Source: JAVVHH01 sp963848035
GTDB taxonomy: Bacteria > Pseudomonadota > Alphaproteobacteria > Acetobacterales > Acetobacteraceae
Reading direction: 5' to 3'
Assembly: GCA_963848035.1 (NCBI GenBank)
Contig: CAWKCD010000001.1
Location: forward strand, 3,596,001-3,660,000
DNA length: 64,000 nt
Part shown: positions 52,408-61,358 of the stretch, one piece after another
Layout of the letters: each line of letters starts with the position of its first letter
Numbering within the stretch: position 1 is the stretch's first letter
Notes under the pieces: generated by a model
Databases searched by the model: none
The model's input: only the letters and a program-made list of their open reading frames with translations
What the model was told of the DNA's origin: nothing
Program-made: the position numbers and the translations under genes

Positions 52408-54095
52408 CTGCCGGCGCGGCCGGCGCACGACAGGCCTGGATCCGCGCGCTGGCGAGCGTCGCGGCGATGGAGCGCGACAGGGATCTCACGCTCGCCGGGA
52501 TGCTCGAGGGCCTGGCGGAGGCGCATGGGGAGCGGCTTGCGCTGATCGGCGCGGGCGAGCGGCTCAGCTATGCCGACGTTGGGCGCCGGGTCGCCGAGGT
52601 CGCGCGCTGGGCGGCGTCTCGGTATCGGGGCGCGACGCTGGGGTTGCTGATGCCGAACCGGCCCGAATACGTGGCGCTGTGGCTGGGCCTGACGCGGGGC
52701 GGCTGCGTGGTGGCGCTGCTGAACCCGGCCCTCGGCGACGGGGCGATGCGTCATGCAGTGGGGGTGGCCGGGTGCGCGGCGGTCATCGTCGATCCCTCGT
52801 TGCGAGCGCGGGGCGAGGCGGGGGGCGCGACGCTGCTGGATCCGGCCGAGTTGGTGTGCACCGAGCCGGTCGCGTTGCCGATGCCGGCGCGGGGGGCCAC
52901 CGCGCTGCTGGTGTTCACTTCGGGGACGAGCGGGCTGCCTAAGGCGTCGTTGGTGACGCATGCGCGGGTGTTGGAGTGGGCGCTTTGGTTCGCCGGGATG
53001 TTGGATCTGACGCCGGAGGACCGCGTCTATGATTGCTTGCCGCTGCATCACAGCACGGGCGGGATCGTGGCGGTGGGGGCGTGCCTGGTGCGCGGCGCAT
53101 CGGTGCTGATCGCGCCGGGCTTCAGCGCGAGCCGGTTTTGGGACGACGTGGCGGCGGGCGAGGCCACGGTGTTCTTCTATATCGGCGAGCTGTGCCGTTA
53201 CCTGGCGGATTCACCGCCGCATCCGCAGGAGCGGCGGCACCGGCTGCGACTGGCCGTGGGAAATGGTCTGCAGGAGGGTGTCTGGCAGCGGTTCCAGTCC
53301 CGGTTCGGGATCGACGCGATCCTGGAGTTCTATGCGGCCACCGAGGGCAACGTCTCGCTGTACAATTGTGAGGGCAAGCCGGGCGCGATCGGCCGGGTGC
53401 CGCCGTTCCTGCATGCCCGTTTTCCGCTGGCGCTGATCCGCGTGGATGCCGAGAGCGGCGAGCCGGTTCGCGGCGCGGATGGACTGTGCATCGCTTGCGG
53501 CACGGACCAGCCAGGGGAGGCGCTGGGCCGGCTGGCCGGCGGGCGGCGCTTCGACGGCTACACCGATCCGGTCGCTTCCGCGCGAAAGACGTTGAGCGAT
53601 GTCCTGCAGCCCGGCGACCGCTGGTTCCGCAGCGGCGATCTCATGCGGCGCGATGCGGCCGGCTTCTATTACTTCGTGGATCGGATGGGCGACACGTTCC
53701 GCTGGAAAGGCGAGAACGTGTCGGCGTCCGAGGTGGCGGCCGCGGTGCGGTGCTGCCCCGGCGTCCTGGACGGCGTCGTCTACGGCGTCCGCATTCCGGG
53801 ACAGGAGGGCAGGGCGGGGATGGCGGCCATCGTGCCGGGGCCGGAGTTCGATATCTCGCGGCTTGCCGAGGCGTTGGCCGGGAAGCTGCCAGTGTACGCG
53901 CGGCCGCTGTTCGTCCGGGTTTGCGGGCAGCTCGACGTGACCGGCACCTTTAAGCTCTCGGCGGCGCGGCTCGCGCGGGAGGGATACGCCGAGAGTGCTG
54001 AGCCGGTGTGGTTTTGCCGGCGGGCGCCGCTCGCGCCGGTGCGCTGCGACCCGGATTTGATCGAGGCTATCGAGGACGGGCGCGAGCGCGTTTAG
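52404..54095 (+). CDS. Fatty-acid-type acyl-CoA synthetase (AMP-forming)
   Basis: AMP-binding enzyme of 563 residues that would activate a carboxylic acid to its CoA thioester. The P-loop is LLVFTSGTSGLPKAS at about residue 170; the adenylate motif region is FYAATEGN at about 312; DRWFRSGDLMRRDA at about 407 and the WKGENVSASEV segment complete the ATP/catalytic set. The FYAATEGN variant and overall layout fit the FadD6/FATP long-chain transporter-synthetase group. Its substrate may be the ligand of the coupled binding protein (inference). Stop lies 20 bases from the convergent FAD oxidoreductase stop. Confidence 0.88.
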   Translation: MTAGAAGARQAWIRALASVAAMERDRDLTLAGMLEGLAEAHGERLALIGAGERLSYADVGRRVAEVARWAASRYRGATLGLLMPNRPEYVALWLGLTRGGCVVALLNPALGDGAMRHAVGVAGCAAVIVDPSLRARGEAGGATLLDPAELVCTEPVALPMPARGATALLVFTSGTSGLPKASLVTHARVLEWALWFAGMLDLTPEDRVYDCLPLHHSTGGIVAVGACLVRGASVLIAPGFSASRFWDDVAAGEATVFFYIGELCRYLADSPPHPQERRHRLRLAVGNGLQEGVWQRFQSRFGIDAILEFYAATEGNVSLYNCEGKPGAIGRVPPFLHARFPLALIRVDAESGEPVRGADGLCIACGTDQPGEALGRLAGGRRFDGYTDPVASARKTLSDVLQPGDRWFRSGDLMRRDAAGFYYFVDRMGDTFRWKGENVSASEVAAAVRCCPGVLDGVVYGVRIPGQEGRAGMAAIVPGPEFDISRLAEALAGKLPVYARPLFVRVCGQLDVTGTFKLSAARLAREGYAESAEPVWFCRRAPLAPVRCDPDLIEAIEDGRERV

Positions 54096-54114
54096 TCGGC
54101 GGCCCGAGCCGGCG

Positions 54115-55459
54115 CTACATCGCACCGACCCGGCCGAGGTTGCTGCCGTCGCCAAAGCGGGGAAACCGGAACGGCGCCGGGTCGACGGACGGCCTTGCGC
54201 CCGCGACGAGATCGGCGGCCAGCCGACCAACGCCAGGGCCGAGGCCGAAGCCGTGTCCGCTCAGCCCGGTCGCGAGGAACAGGCCGGGCATGGCGTCGAC
54301 GGCGGAGATGACCGGCAGCGAGTTCTGGCGTGACATCGATCCAACCGGCCCACAGACTGCCGATCCCCAACCCGGCCAGCGCGGGGTAGACGGCCTTGAC
54401 CTTCGCAAGCGCCGGGCCGGGGACGGACGGGTCGGGCGGCGGCGCGTAGACGCGGTCGCGCTCGAACGGGGTCGGGCGATCGAACGACCATTTGCCGGCC
54501 AGCGCCTCGGGTCCGCGCACCAGGCTGCGGCCGACGCCGATCCGCAGGCTTTTGCGGCGGGCCTTGAAGGTCGGCCAGAACTGGCGGGCGTAGCGGATGC
54601 CCTGCGGGGTGATGTCGAGCCGGCCGCGATTGTTGGCGGCGACGATGTAGCTGCCGTCGAGCCGCCGCGTCAGGGTGAAGTCGGGGGTGACGAGGCCGCC
54701 CGGCGTGACTTCGGGGCCGGGCGTGGTGGCGAAGACGGTGGAGCGGACGCCCGATTGCGGCAGGTCGATGCCGTGGCGGCGCAGGAACAGGCTAGTCCAG
54801 GCGCCGGCGGCGCAGAGCACGGCGTCGCAGGCGATGCGGCCGTGTTCGGTGATCACGCCGGCGATCCGGCCGCCGGCGATGTCGAGGCCGCGCACGGCGC
54901 AGTTCTGGTGCAGCGTTACGCCGAGCGCCCGGGCGGCGCGGGCCAGGGCGGGCGCCGCTTTGGCCGGTTCGGCGCGGCCGTCGGTGGGGGCTTGGATGCC
55001 GCCGATCCAGTCCTGCTCGTTGCCGGGCGTCAGGCGCTTGGCCTCGGCCGGGGAGAGGACGCGGTTCGGGGTCTGGTATTGTTTGGCCATGTCGATCCAG
55101 GCCGACCAGGTGGCCAGTTCCTGTTCGCTCTTGGTGACATAGACGAGGCCGGTGCGGCGGAAGCCGAGGTCGTCCTCGATGTCGGCGCTGAGCCGTTCCC
55201 AAAGCGTCATGCTGAGGAGCTGCAGCGGCAGTTCGCGCTCGTCGCGGTTCTGGGTGCGGCACCAGCCCCAATTGCGGCTGCTCTGCTCGCCGGCGATGAC
55301 GCCTTTCTCGACGAGCGCGACGCGCTGGCCGGCCTTGGCCAGGTAATAGGCGGCGGCGACGCCGGCGATGCCGCCGCCGATGACGACGGTGTCCACCCGG
55401 CCGGGCAGCGCCTCGTCGCTGGGCGCGGCGTCCAGGCGGGGGGTTGCGCGCGCGCTCAT
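54115..55459 (-). CDS. FAD-dependent amine/D-amino acid oxidoreductase (DadA family), one frameshift
   Basis: Flavoprotein oxidase or dehydrogenase of the DAO superfamily. The FAD loop VVIGGGIAGVAAAYYLAKAG is near residue 25; QSSRNWGWCRTQ and ALGVTLHQNCAVRGL are typical of the GlyOx/DadA-like group. Near 54325 the frame changes: the coding strand reads GAT GTC ACG CCA GAA CTC, and removing one A gives VTPDSLPVIS followed by the expected C-terminal GLSGHGFGLGPGVGRLAADL. The inserted base lies in a GAGTC/GACTC site. Repaired length is about 447 residues. It starts in an ATGA overlap with the HAD gene. Likely deaminates an amine or amino acid taken up by the cell. Confidence 0.87.
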
Positions 55460-56169
55460 GAGCGCATCGTGACCGCGCCGGCGTCGACCGCGTCGGCCAG
55501 TTCGGCGAGGGTGCCGAAATGGTAGTCGGGCACGGTATGGGGAGACTCCAACGTGCCGCCGGAGCCTTTCTGCCCGCGACGGCGCTCGATCCAGCAGACC
55601 GTGTAGCCGAGGCGCTTGGCGACGCCGATGTCATGATATTGGCTCTGCGCGACGTGCAGGATGTCGTGCAGGCCGTGCCCGTCGCGGCTGAGGCGACCAC
55701 GGGCGAAGGCGAAATAGCGCGGGTCGGGCTTGTCGCAGAGCGCGTCGTCGACGCTGACCGTGTCATCGAACGGGTTGCCCAGCGTGCGGGCCATGTGGTC
55801 CAGCGCCCAGCGCTGCGCGTTGGTCATCGCCACCAATTCGAAGCGTTGTTTCAGGCGGGCGAGGGCGGCGACCGAGTCGGGGAAGGCCGGCCAGTGCTCG
55901 ATCGAGCGGACGAAGGCGGCGCCGATTGCCTCGTCCGGAGCGAGGCCGAGGACCGGGGCCATCTCTCGGTAGACGCGCAACAGGTCGTCGGGATAGCGGC
56001 CGGCGCCGTCGCCGGCGCGTGCGGTGCGGTAGGCGGCCAGGATCGTGTCGTCGTCGCACGCGACCAGCGACGGGCCGCAGGCGGTGCGGAGGAAGTCGAG
56101 CATGCCGCGCTCGAAGTCGATCAGCGTGCCGACGACGTCGAAGGTGAGGACTTTCGGCGCGCCGCTCAT
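55456..56169 (-). CDS. HAD superfamily hydrolase (haloacid dehalogenase-like)
   Basis: HAD hydrolase of 237 residues. The nucleophile motif is LTFDVVGTLID (Asp10), motif II MTNAQRW near residue 115, a lysine and CDKPDPRYF, and a C-terminal acidic motif region HDILHVAQSQYHDI. This pattern resembles the type II 2-haloacid dehalogenase and related phosphatase group. Start and stop overlap the neighbouring genes by ATGA, so it is part of a four-gene unit with the aminotransferase and FAD oxidase. Confidence 0.86.
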   Translation of the reverse strand: MSGAPKVLTFDVVGTLIDFERGMLDFLRTACGPSLVACDDDTILAAYRTARAGDGAGRYPDDLLRVYREMAPVLGLAPDEAIGAAFVRSIEHWPAFPDSVAALARLKQRFELVAMTNAQRWALDHMARTLGNPFDDTVSVDDALCDKPDPRYFAFARGRLSRDGHGLHDILHVAQSQYHDIGVAKRLGYTVCWIERRRGQKGSGGTLESPHTVPDYHFGTLAELADAVDAGAVTMRS

Positions 56170-57539
56170 GCCATGGCCTCCCGCACGTCCGGATCCGCCA
56201 GCGTTTGGTCCAGCGTGGCCGCGGTGCGCTCGATGATGGCATCGATGTCGGCGTCGGTGCAGCAGAGCGGCGGCGCGTAGCCGAGGACGCCGGTCGGGAA
56301 GGCGCGGACGATGAGGCCGTTGTCCCAGGCGCGGTCGAACACGCGGCGCGCCGGATCGGCGGCGGCGGGCAGCTTGGTCTTGCGCGCCTTGTCGACGACG
56401 AGTTCGATCGCGGCCAGCATCCCGCGGCCGCGGACGTCGCCGACCAGCGGATGGTCGGCCAGGCTGTGCAGGCCGGCCAGCAGGCGTGCGCCGGCGCGGC
56501 GTCCGTTCTCGAGCAGGCCGTCCTCGTAGAGGCGCAGGACCTCCAGCCCGACCGCGGCGCTGACGGGGTGGGCCGAGTAGGTGTGGCCATGGCCGACCGC
56601 GGCGGCGCCGGCGCCGTCGGCGATCGTCTGGTAAACGCGGTCGGACATCAGCACGGCGCCCATCGGCACGTAGCCGGAGGTGAGGCCCTTCGCGAGGGTC
56701 ATGAAATCGGGGACCACGTCCTCGTCGCTGCAGGCGAAGAGGGGGCCAGTGCGGCCGAAGCCGGTGATGACCTCGTCGGCGACGAATAGGATGTCGAGTT
56801 CGCGGCACAGATCGGCCATCGCCTTCAGCCAGCCCGGCGGCGGCACCAGCACGCCGCCCGAGCCCTGGATCGGCTCGGCATAGAAGGCTGCGACACGGTC
56901 CTGGCCGAGCGCCTCGACCTTGGCCCGCAGCGCGGCGAGCGAGGCGGCGATGATCGCGCTCGGCTCGGCGCCGGCCGGGTTGCGGTAGACGTAATGCGAT
57001 GGGATCTTGTGCTGCCACTCGAACGGGACGCCGAAACCGGCATGGAAACTGGGCAGCGCCGTCAGCCCGGCGCCGACGGTGGACGAGCCGTGATAGCCCT
57101 GCTCGAGCGAGATGAACTGGTCCTTCTCCGGCCGCCCCTGTGCGCCGTAGTAGAAGCGGACGAAGCGGATCGTGCTGTCGATCGCGTCGGAGCCGCCGAG
57201 GGTGAAGTAGACGTGGTTCAGGTCGCCAGGGGCACGTTCGGCGAGCTCCGCGGCGAGGCGGATCGCCGGTTCCGAGCCCAGGCCGAAATAGCCGGTCGCG
57301 TAGGGCAGTTCACGCATCTGCTTGGCCGCCGCCTCGACGATGCTGTCCTGGCCGTAGCCGACGTTGACGCACCAGAGCCCGGCGAAGCCGTCGACCATCT
57401 GCCGGCCGGTGTCGTCGGTGACCGTCGCGCCGGAGCCGGACCGCAGGACACGGACGCCCGCGCGCTCGTGTCCGCGGTAGGAGGTCACCGGATGCACCAG
57501 ATGGGCGCGATCGAGCTCGACGAGCGAGTTGCTGAACAT
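56166..57539 (-). CDS. Class III aminotransferase (PLP-dependent, omega-amino acid/amine type)
   Basis: Aminotransferase of 457 residues. PLP-binding features: SDAIDSTIRFVRFYYGAQ, the GYHGSS loop, DEVITGFGRTG with the cofactor aspartate, and LAKGLTSGYVPMG with the Schiff-base lysine. It resembles the aspartate-aminotransferase-like class III group acting on putrescine, GABA, beta-alanine or similar amines with pyruvate or 2-oxoglutarate. ATG at 57539 chosen as the family's usual start. Forms an amine-catabolism unit with the FAD oxidase and HAD protein. Confidence 0.92.
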   Translation of the reverse strand: MFSNSLVELDRAHLVHPVTSYRGHERAGVRVLRSGSGATVTDDTGRQMVDGFAGLWCVNVGYGQDSIVEAAAKQMRELPYATGYFGLGSEPAIRLAAELAERAPGDLNHVYFTLGGSDAIDSTIRFVRFYYGAQGRPEKDQFISLEQGYHGSSTVGAGLTALPSFHAGFGVPFEWQHKIPSHYVYRNPAGAEPSAIIAASLAALRAKVEALGQDRVAAFYAEPIQGSGGVLVPPPGWLKAMADLCRELDILFVADEVITGFGRTGPLFACSDEDVVPDFMTLAKGLTSGYVPMGAVLMSDRVYQTIADGAGAAAVGHGHTYSAHPVSAAVGLEVLRLYEDGLLENGRRAGARLLAGLHSLADHPLVGDVRGRGMLAAIELVVDKARKTKLPAAADPARRVFDRAWDNGLIVRAFPTGVLGYAPPLCCTDADIDAIIERTAATLDQTLADPDVREAMA

Positions 57540-57550
57540 GTGTCCTCCTC

Positions 57551-58387
57551 CTAACCCAGGGCCTGGCTGGCCAGGGCGAAACGATGGCACCCGGTCGGCG
57601 CCCGCGGCCGCTCCGCGCGGCGCATTTCGATGCCGGTGTCGACGCAGACGAGCCCCTGCGCTTCGAGCCACTGGCCGAGCGCCGGAACCGCGGTATCAAC
57701 GCGCATCAGCCCGCCGGCATGGGCGGCGAACAGGAAGCCGAGCAGCGTCTGGGCATCGTCGAGCGTGCCGGCCACGACCGGACCTACGACCTCGCCGCGC
57801 CCGAACGGGCGGAGTGCGGCGAAACCGCTGCCGTCGGGCAACGCCGCTAGCCGGCCGCGCGCGAAGAGCGCGCCGATCAGGCCCGAGCGGTCGGCGCCGT
57901 AGGCGGCCCGGTCGAGTGCGGAACAGGAAGCGATCTGGTCGGCGCCGATCCAGACAGCATCGTTGCGTGGCGGCATCGGGCCGAGCGGCGCCTGGTATTG
58001 CCGGATCGTCGAACAGGCTTGGAACCCGAGGCGCTGGTAGAGCGGCAATCCGTCTTCGGTTGCGACCAGGCGGCACTCTCGGTCGCCCGCCTCGTGCAGC
58101 GCCCATTCCAGCAAGCGCCGGCCAATCCCCTGGCCGCGCCGCGCCTCGTCCACGATGACGCCGCTGACGGTCGCGACGTCGCTGCCGAACGGCGTCAGGA
58201 AGATCGTGCCGACCACGCGACCGTCCGCGATCGCCACCGCGCCGGTGCCGAGCTCGCGGACCAGTTCCCAGTCCTCTGGCCGGTGCGGCCAGCCCGCCGC
58301 GCGCGACAGCGCGGCGATGGCGTCCAGGTGGTCGGACGTGAATGTCGCGAGATCGATTTGGCTGGCCGGCACGCCGCACTCCTGCAT
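57551..58387 (-). CDS. GNAT family N-acetyltransferase with C-terminal extension
   Basis: Acetyltransferase of 278 residues, about twice a single GNAT domain. The first 130 residues show the acetyl-CoA site VSGVIVDEARRGQGIGRRLLEWAL (the RGQGIG motif) and LYQRLGFQ; the remainder (about 140-278) resembles the second domain seen in YitI-like GNAT proteins, with FGRGEVVGPVVAGTLDDA. It could acetylate a small amine; acceptor unknown. Eleven bases upstream of the aminotransferase start and likely co-transcribed. Confidence 0.84.
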   Translation of the reverse strand: MQECGVPASQIDLATFTSDHLDAIAALSRAAGWPHRPEDWELVRELGTGAVAIADGRVVGTIFLTPFGSDVATVSGVIVDEARRGQGIGRRLLEWALHEAGDRECRLVATEDGLPLYQRLGFQACSTIRQYQAPLGPMPPRNDAVWIGADQIASCSALDRAAYGADRSGLIGALFARGRLAALPDGSGFAALRPFGRGEVVGPVVAGTLDDAQTLLGFLFAAHAGGLMRVDTAVPALGQWLEAQGLVCVDTGIEMRRAERPRAPTGCHRFALASQALG

Positions 58388-58489
58388 CGATCTAGAAGTA
58401 GCGCGGGGGGCGAAGCCGATCGCGCCCAGAACGGGCGTCCGGCGGCATTTTCCTCCGTCCTTCGTCCCTGGCGCGGTAGAATATCCTGG

Positions 58490-59413
58490 TCAATAGCCGC
58501 GCGCCGGGTCCACGAGGCCGATGGGATTGAGACCCGCTTCATGCCGCTTGATGTTCTCGATCACGGCGGCGGCGGCGGTCTCCGCCTGGGTGACGCTGGC
58601 GACGTGGGGCGTCAGCAAGACCTTCGGGTGGCGCCAGAGCGCGTCGTCGGGCGGCAGCGGCTCGGGATCGGTGACGTCGATGACGGCGCCGGCGAGGTGC
58701 GACCGGTCGAGCGCCTCGATCAGCGCGGCGCGATCCAGGTGCGGGCCGCGGCCGACATGGACCAGACCGGCGCCTTGCGGGAGGGCGGCGAAAAGGTCGC
58801 GATCCAGCAGGCCCCGTGTCTCCGCGGTCAACGGCAGGAGGCAGATCAGGATGTCGGTCTGCGAGAGGAATTCGGGGAGCGCCGATCGGCCGGCGAAGCA
58901 CGTGACACCCTCGAGCGTGCGCGCAGACCGGCTCCAGCCCGAGAGCGGGAAGCCGAACGGGCGAAGGCGATCCAGCACGGCCGTCCCCAACATACCCAGT
59001 CCGAGGACGCCGACCCGGCATTTCGCGGCCGGCCGATAGGAACGAGCCTGCCATTCGCCGCGGGCTTGCTGGCCGAGGTAGCCGGGCAGGTCGCGGTGCA
59101 GCGCCAGCACCGCCATGACGACGTATTCCTGCATGCTGCCGATGATCCCGTCCTCGATCATACGCACGAGCTTGACCGAAGGCGGCAGGAGATCCTGCCG
59201 GAACTGGTCGACGCCCGCGCCGATCGAGAACAGCATTTCGAGCCGGCCGAAGCTCGCGATCTCCGGGGGCACGGTCCAGGTCAGCAGGTAACGCACCTCG
59301 TCCGGATCGACCGCGGCCTTGTCGGTGACGAAGCGCAGATGGGGCAATTCGCGGGCGAAAGCGGGGGCGAACACCTTTGCGCGGGCCTCGGTGGAGTTGA
59401 ACAGTAATGTCAT
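58490..59413 (-). CDS. D-2-hydroxyacid dehydrogenase (GhrA-like)
   Basis: NAD(P)-dependent reductase of 307 residues related to glyoxylate/hydroxypyruvate reductase A. The nucleotide loop is VGVLGLGMLGTAVL at about residue 137; the catalytic arginine lies in VHVGRGPHLDR and the histidine in LLTPHVASVT, with the glutamate in DVTDPEPLP. Reduces a 2-oxoacid such as glyoxylate or hydroxypyruvate. Separated by 102 bases from the GNAT gene, in the same direction, and divergent from the Dpp importer with a 185-base gap. Confidence 0.9.
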   Translation of the reverse strand: MTLLFNSTEARAKVFAPAFARELPHLRFVTDKAAVDPDEVRYLLTWTVPPEIASFGRLEMLFSIGAGVDQFRQDLLPPSVKLVRMIEDGIIGSMQEYVVMAVLALHRDLPGYLGQQARGEWQARSYRPAAKCRVGVLGLGMLGTAVLDRLRPFGFPLSGWSRSARTLEGVTCFAGRSALPEFLSQTDILICLLPLTAETRGLLDRDLFAALPQGAGLVHVGRGPHLDRAALIEALDRSHLAGAVIDVTDPEPLPPDDALWRHPKVLLTPHVASVTQAETAAAAVIENIKRHEAGLNPIGLVDPARGY

Positions 59414-59598
59414 GCGGCGCTCCTCGACCAGGACAGGTCTGCCGCAGTCGGCAGCGCACAACCTGCGGAATTCGCCGGTACTGCGGTGGAATCTGCGGTG
59501 CGGAGCCGAACAGATGGCGTGATTCGCCTCGCCACCGGCGTAGGATCGGAGCCGACACACATGCATAGCAGCACTGCATATAGCTGGGGCAACCCGGC
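59414..59598. promoter_or_regulatory. Divergent promoter gap between hydroxyacid dehydrogenase and Dpp importer
   Basis: 185 bases with no coding sense, somewhat less GC-rich towards its end (ATGCATAGCAGCACTGCATATAG near 59562). The near-repeat GCATAGCA / GCATATAG is suggestive but short. It must contain promoters for both directions; no confident -35/-10 pair or operator can be named. Confidence 0.35.
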
Positions 59599-60531
59599 GT
59601 GATCGGCCTTATCACCCACCGACTGCTCCAGGCAGTGCTGACGCTGCTCGGCATCTCGCTGCTGGTGTTCGTGGGCGCCAACCTGCTGCCCGGCGATGTC
59701 GCCGACGCGCTGCTCGGGCAGGCGGCCACGCCGGAGGCCGCGGCGGCCTTGCGGGCGTCGTTGCACCTGACGGATCCGGCCTGGCTCCGTTACCTGCATT
59801 GGCTTGCCGGGCTGGCGCGGGGAGATCTCGGGATCTCGCCGGTCACGGGGTTGCCGGTGGCTGCCATGATCGGGGGGCGGCTGCCGAATTCGCTGTTGCT
59901 GGCGGCATTGACGGCGGCCGTGGCGGTGCCGATCGCGCTGCTGCTGGGGATCGGGGCGGCGGTGTGGCGCGGATCGGCGTTCGACCGGGTGGTGGCGGTG
60001 CTGTCGATCGGTGCGATCTCGGTGCCGGAGTTCCTGGTGGCGACCGTGCTGGTGATCCTGTTCGCAGTCCAGCTCCATTGGCTGCCGGCGCTGTCGGATC
60101 CGCAATCGCGGGACATGGCGTCCAACTTCGCGCTGCCGGTGCTGACGCTCAGCCTGCCGGTCATTGCGCAGATGTCGCGCATGACGCGGGCGGCGTTGGT
60201 GGGCATCTTGGACACCTCATACATCGAGATGGCGCGGCTGAAGGGGCTGCGGCCGGGGCGGATCGTGTTGCGCCACGCGCTGCCGAACGCGCTCGGCCCG
60301 ATCGCGACGGCGGCGGCGCTCAGCCTGTCGTGGCTGCTGGGCGGCGTGATCGTTGTCGAGGTGATCTTCAACTATCCGGGCTTGGCCAAGCTGATGGTGG
60401 ACGGGGTCAGCACGCGCGACATGCCGCTCATCCAGGCCTGCGCAATGTTGTTCTGCGCCGCCTATCTGCTGCTGGTGCTGCTGGCGGACCTCTGTTCGAT
60501 CGCCTCCAACCCACGGCTGCGGACGGCATGA
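59599..60531 (+). CDS. Peptide-type ABC permease (DppB-like)
   Basis: Inner-membrane permease of 310 residues with six helices. N-terminal THRLLQAVLTLLGISLLVFV and the contact loop EMARLKGLRPGRIVLRHALPNALGPI are characteristic of DppB/OppB. GTG start at 59599; stop overlaps the DppC start by ATGA. First gene of an importer operon; the binding protein here comes last. Confidence 0.93.
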   Translation: MIGLITHRLLQAVLTLLGISLLVFVGANLLPGDVADALLGQAATPEAAAALRASLHLTDPAWLRYLHWLAGLARGDLGISPVTGLPVAAMIGGRLPNSLLLAALTAAVAVPIALLLGIGAAVWRGSAFDRVVAVLSIGAISVPEFLVATVLVILFAVQLHWLPALSDPQSRDMASNFALPVLTLSLPVIAQMSRMTRAALVGILDTSYIEMARLKGLRPGRIVLRHALPNALGPIATAAALSLSWLLGGVIVVEVIFNYPGLAKLMVDGVSTRDMPLIQACAMLFCAAYLLLVLLADLCSIASNPRLRTA

Positions 60532-61358
60532 GCGCGAGCGCCCTGCCTGCACGGCGGCTCCGCGCCGGGATGATCCCGGCGGCGATCGGCCTGTTAGTGA
60601 TCGCGGCGTGGGTGACGGTGGCGGTGCTGGCGCCGGCGATCGCGCCGCATCCGCCGGGCCAGATGCTGCGGCTGGGCAACCTGGCGCCGATCTCGGCCGG
60701 CGCGCCGCTCGGGACGGACGTGCTCGGGCGCGACATGCTGAGCCGGATCATCTACGGCACACGTTACAGCGTCGGCGTGCCGCTGCTGGCGACCAGCATC
60801 GCGTGCGGGGTCGGCGTGCTGCTGGGGATCCTGGCGGCGGTGCGGGGCGGGGTGTTGGACGCGACGCTCAGCCGGGTCGCGGACGCGCTGATCTCGATCC
60901 CGCATCTGATGTTCGCGCTGGTGGTGGTGGCCGCTTTGGGCAGTTCGCTCGGGGTGCTGACCGGGGTGGTCGCGTTCAGCTATCTGCCGGGTGCGTTCCG
61001 GGTCGCGCGGGCGTTGGCGCTGGATATCCAGGCGAACGACTACATCACGGTGGCGCGGGCGCGGGGCGAGGGGCTGGGTTACATCGTGGTGCGGGAGATC
61101 CTGCCCAACATGTGGCTGCCGGTGCTGACCGATTTCGGCCTGCGCTTCGTGTTCTCGGTGTTGCTGCTGAGCGGGCTGAGCTTCCTCGGGCTCGGTATCC
61201 AGCCGCCGAGCGCGGATTGGGGCGCGCTGGTGCGGGAGAATGTCGACGGCGTGTTCGAGGCGGCGCCCGCGGTGGTCGCGCCGGCCATGGCGATCGCGAC
61301 GCTGACCATCGCGGTCAACCTGGTGATCGACGGGTTGGCCGGCAGGCGGCGTCGATGA
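60528..61358 (+). CDS. Peptide-type ABC permease (DppC-like)
   Basis: Second permease, 276 residues. After a short basic N-terminus and first helix come the DppC hallmarks: LGTDVLGRDMLSRIIYGTRYS, and the contact loop VARARGEGLGYIVVREILPNMW, then LSFLGLGIQPPSADWGALV. Stop overlaps the ATPase start by ATGA. Confidence 0.94.
   Translation: MSASALPARRLRAGMIPAAIGLLVIAAWVTVAVLAPAIAPHPPGQMLRLGNLAPISAGAPLGTDVLGRDMLSRIIYGTRYSVGVPLLATSIACGVGVLLGILAAVRGGVLDATLSRVADALISIPHLMFALVVVAALGSSLGVLTGVVAFSYLPGAFRVARALALDIQANDYITVARARGEGLGYIVVREILPNMWLPVLTDFGLRFVFSVLLLSGLSFLGLGIQPPSADWGALVRENVDGVFEAAPAVVAPAMAIATLTIAVNLVIDGLAGRRRR

Noticed and set aside
59562..59584. Operator-like repeat before the Dpp importer
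   Set aside because: Short, imperfect GCAT repeats that chance could produce; listed only as part of the intergenic gap.
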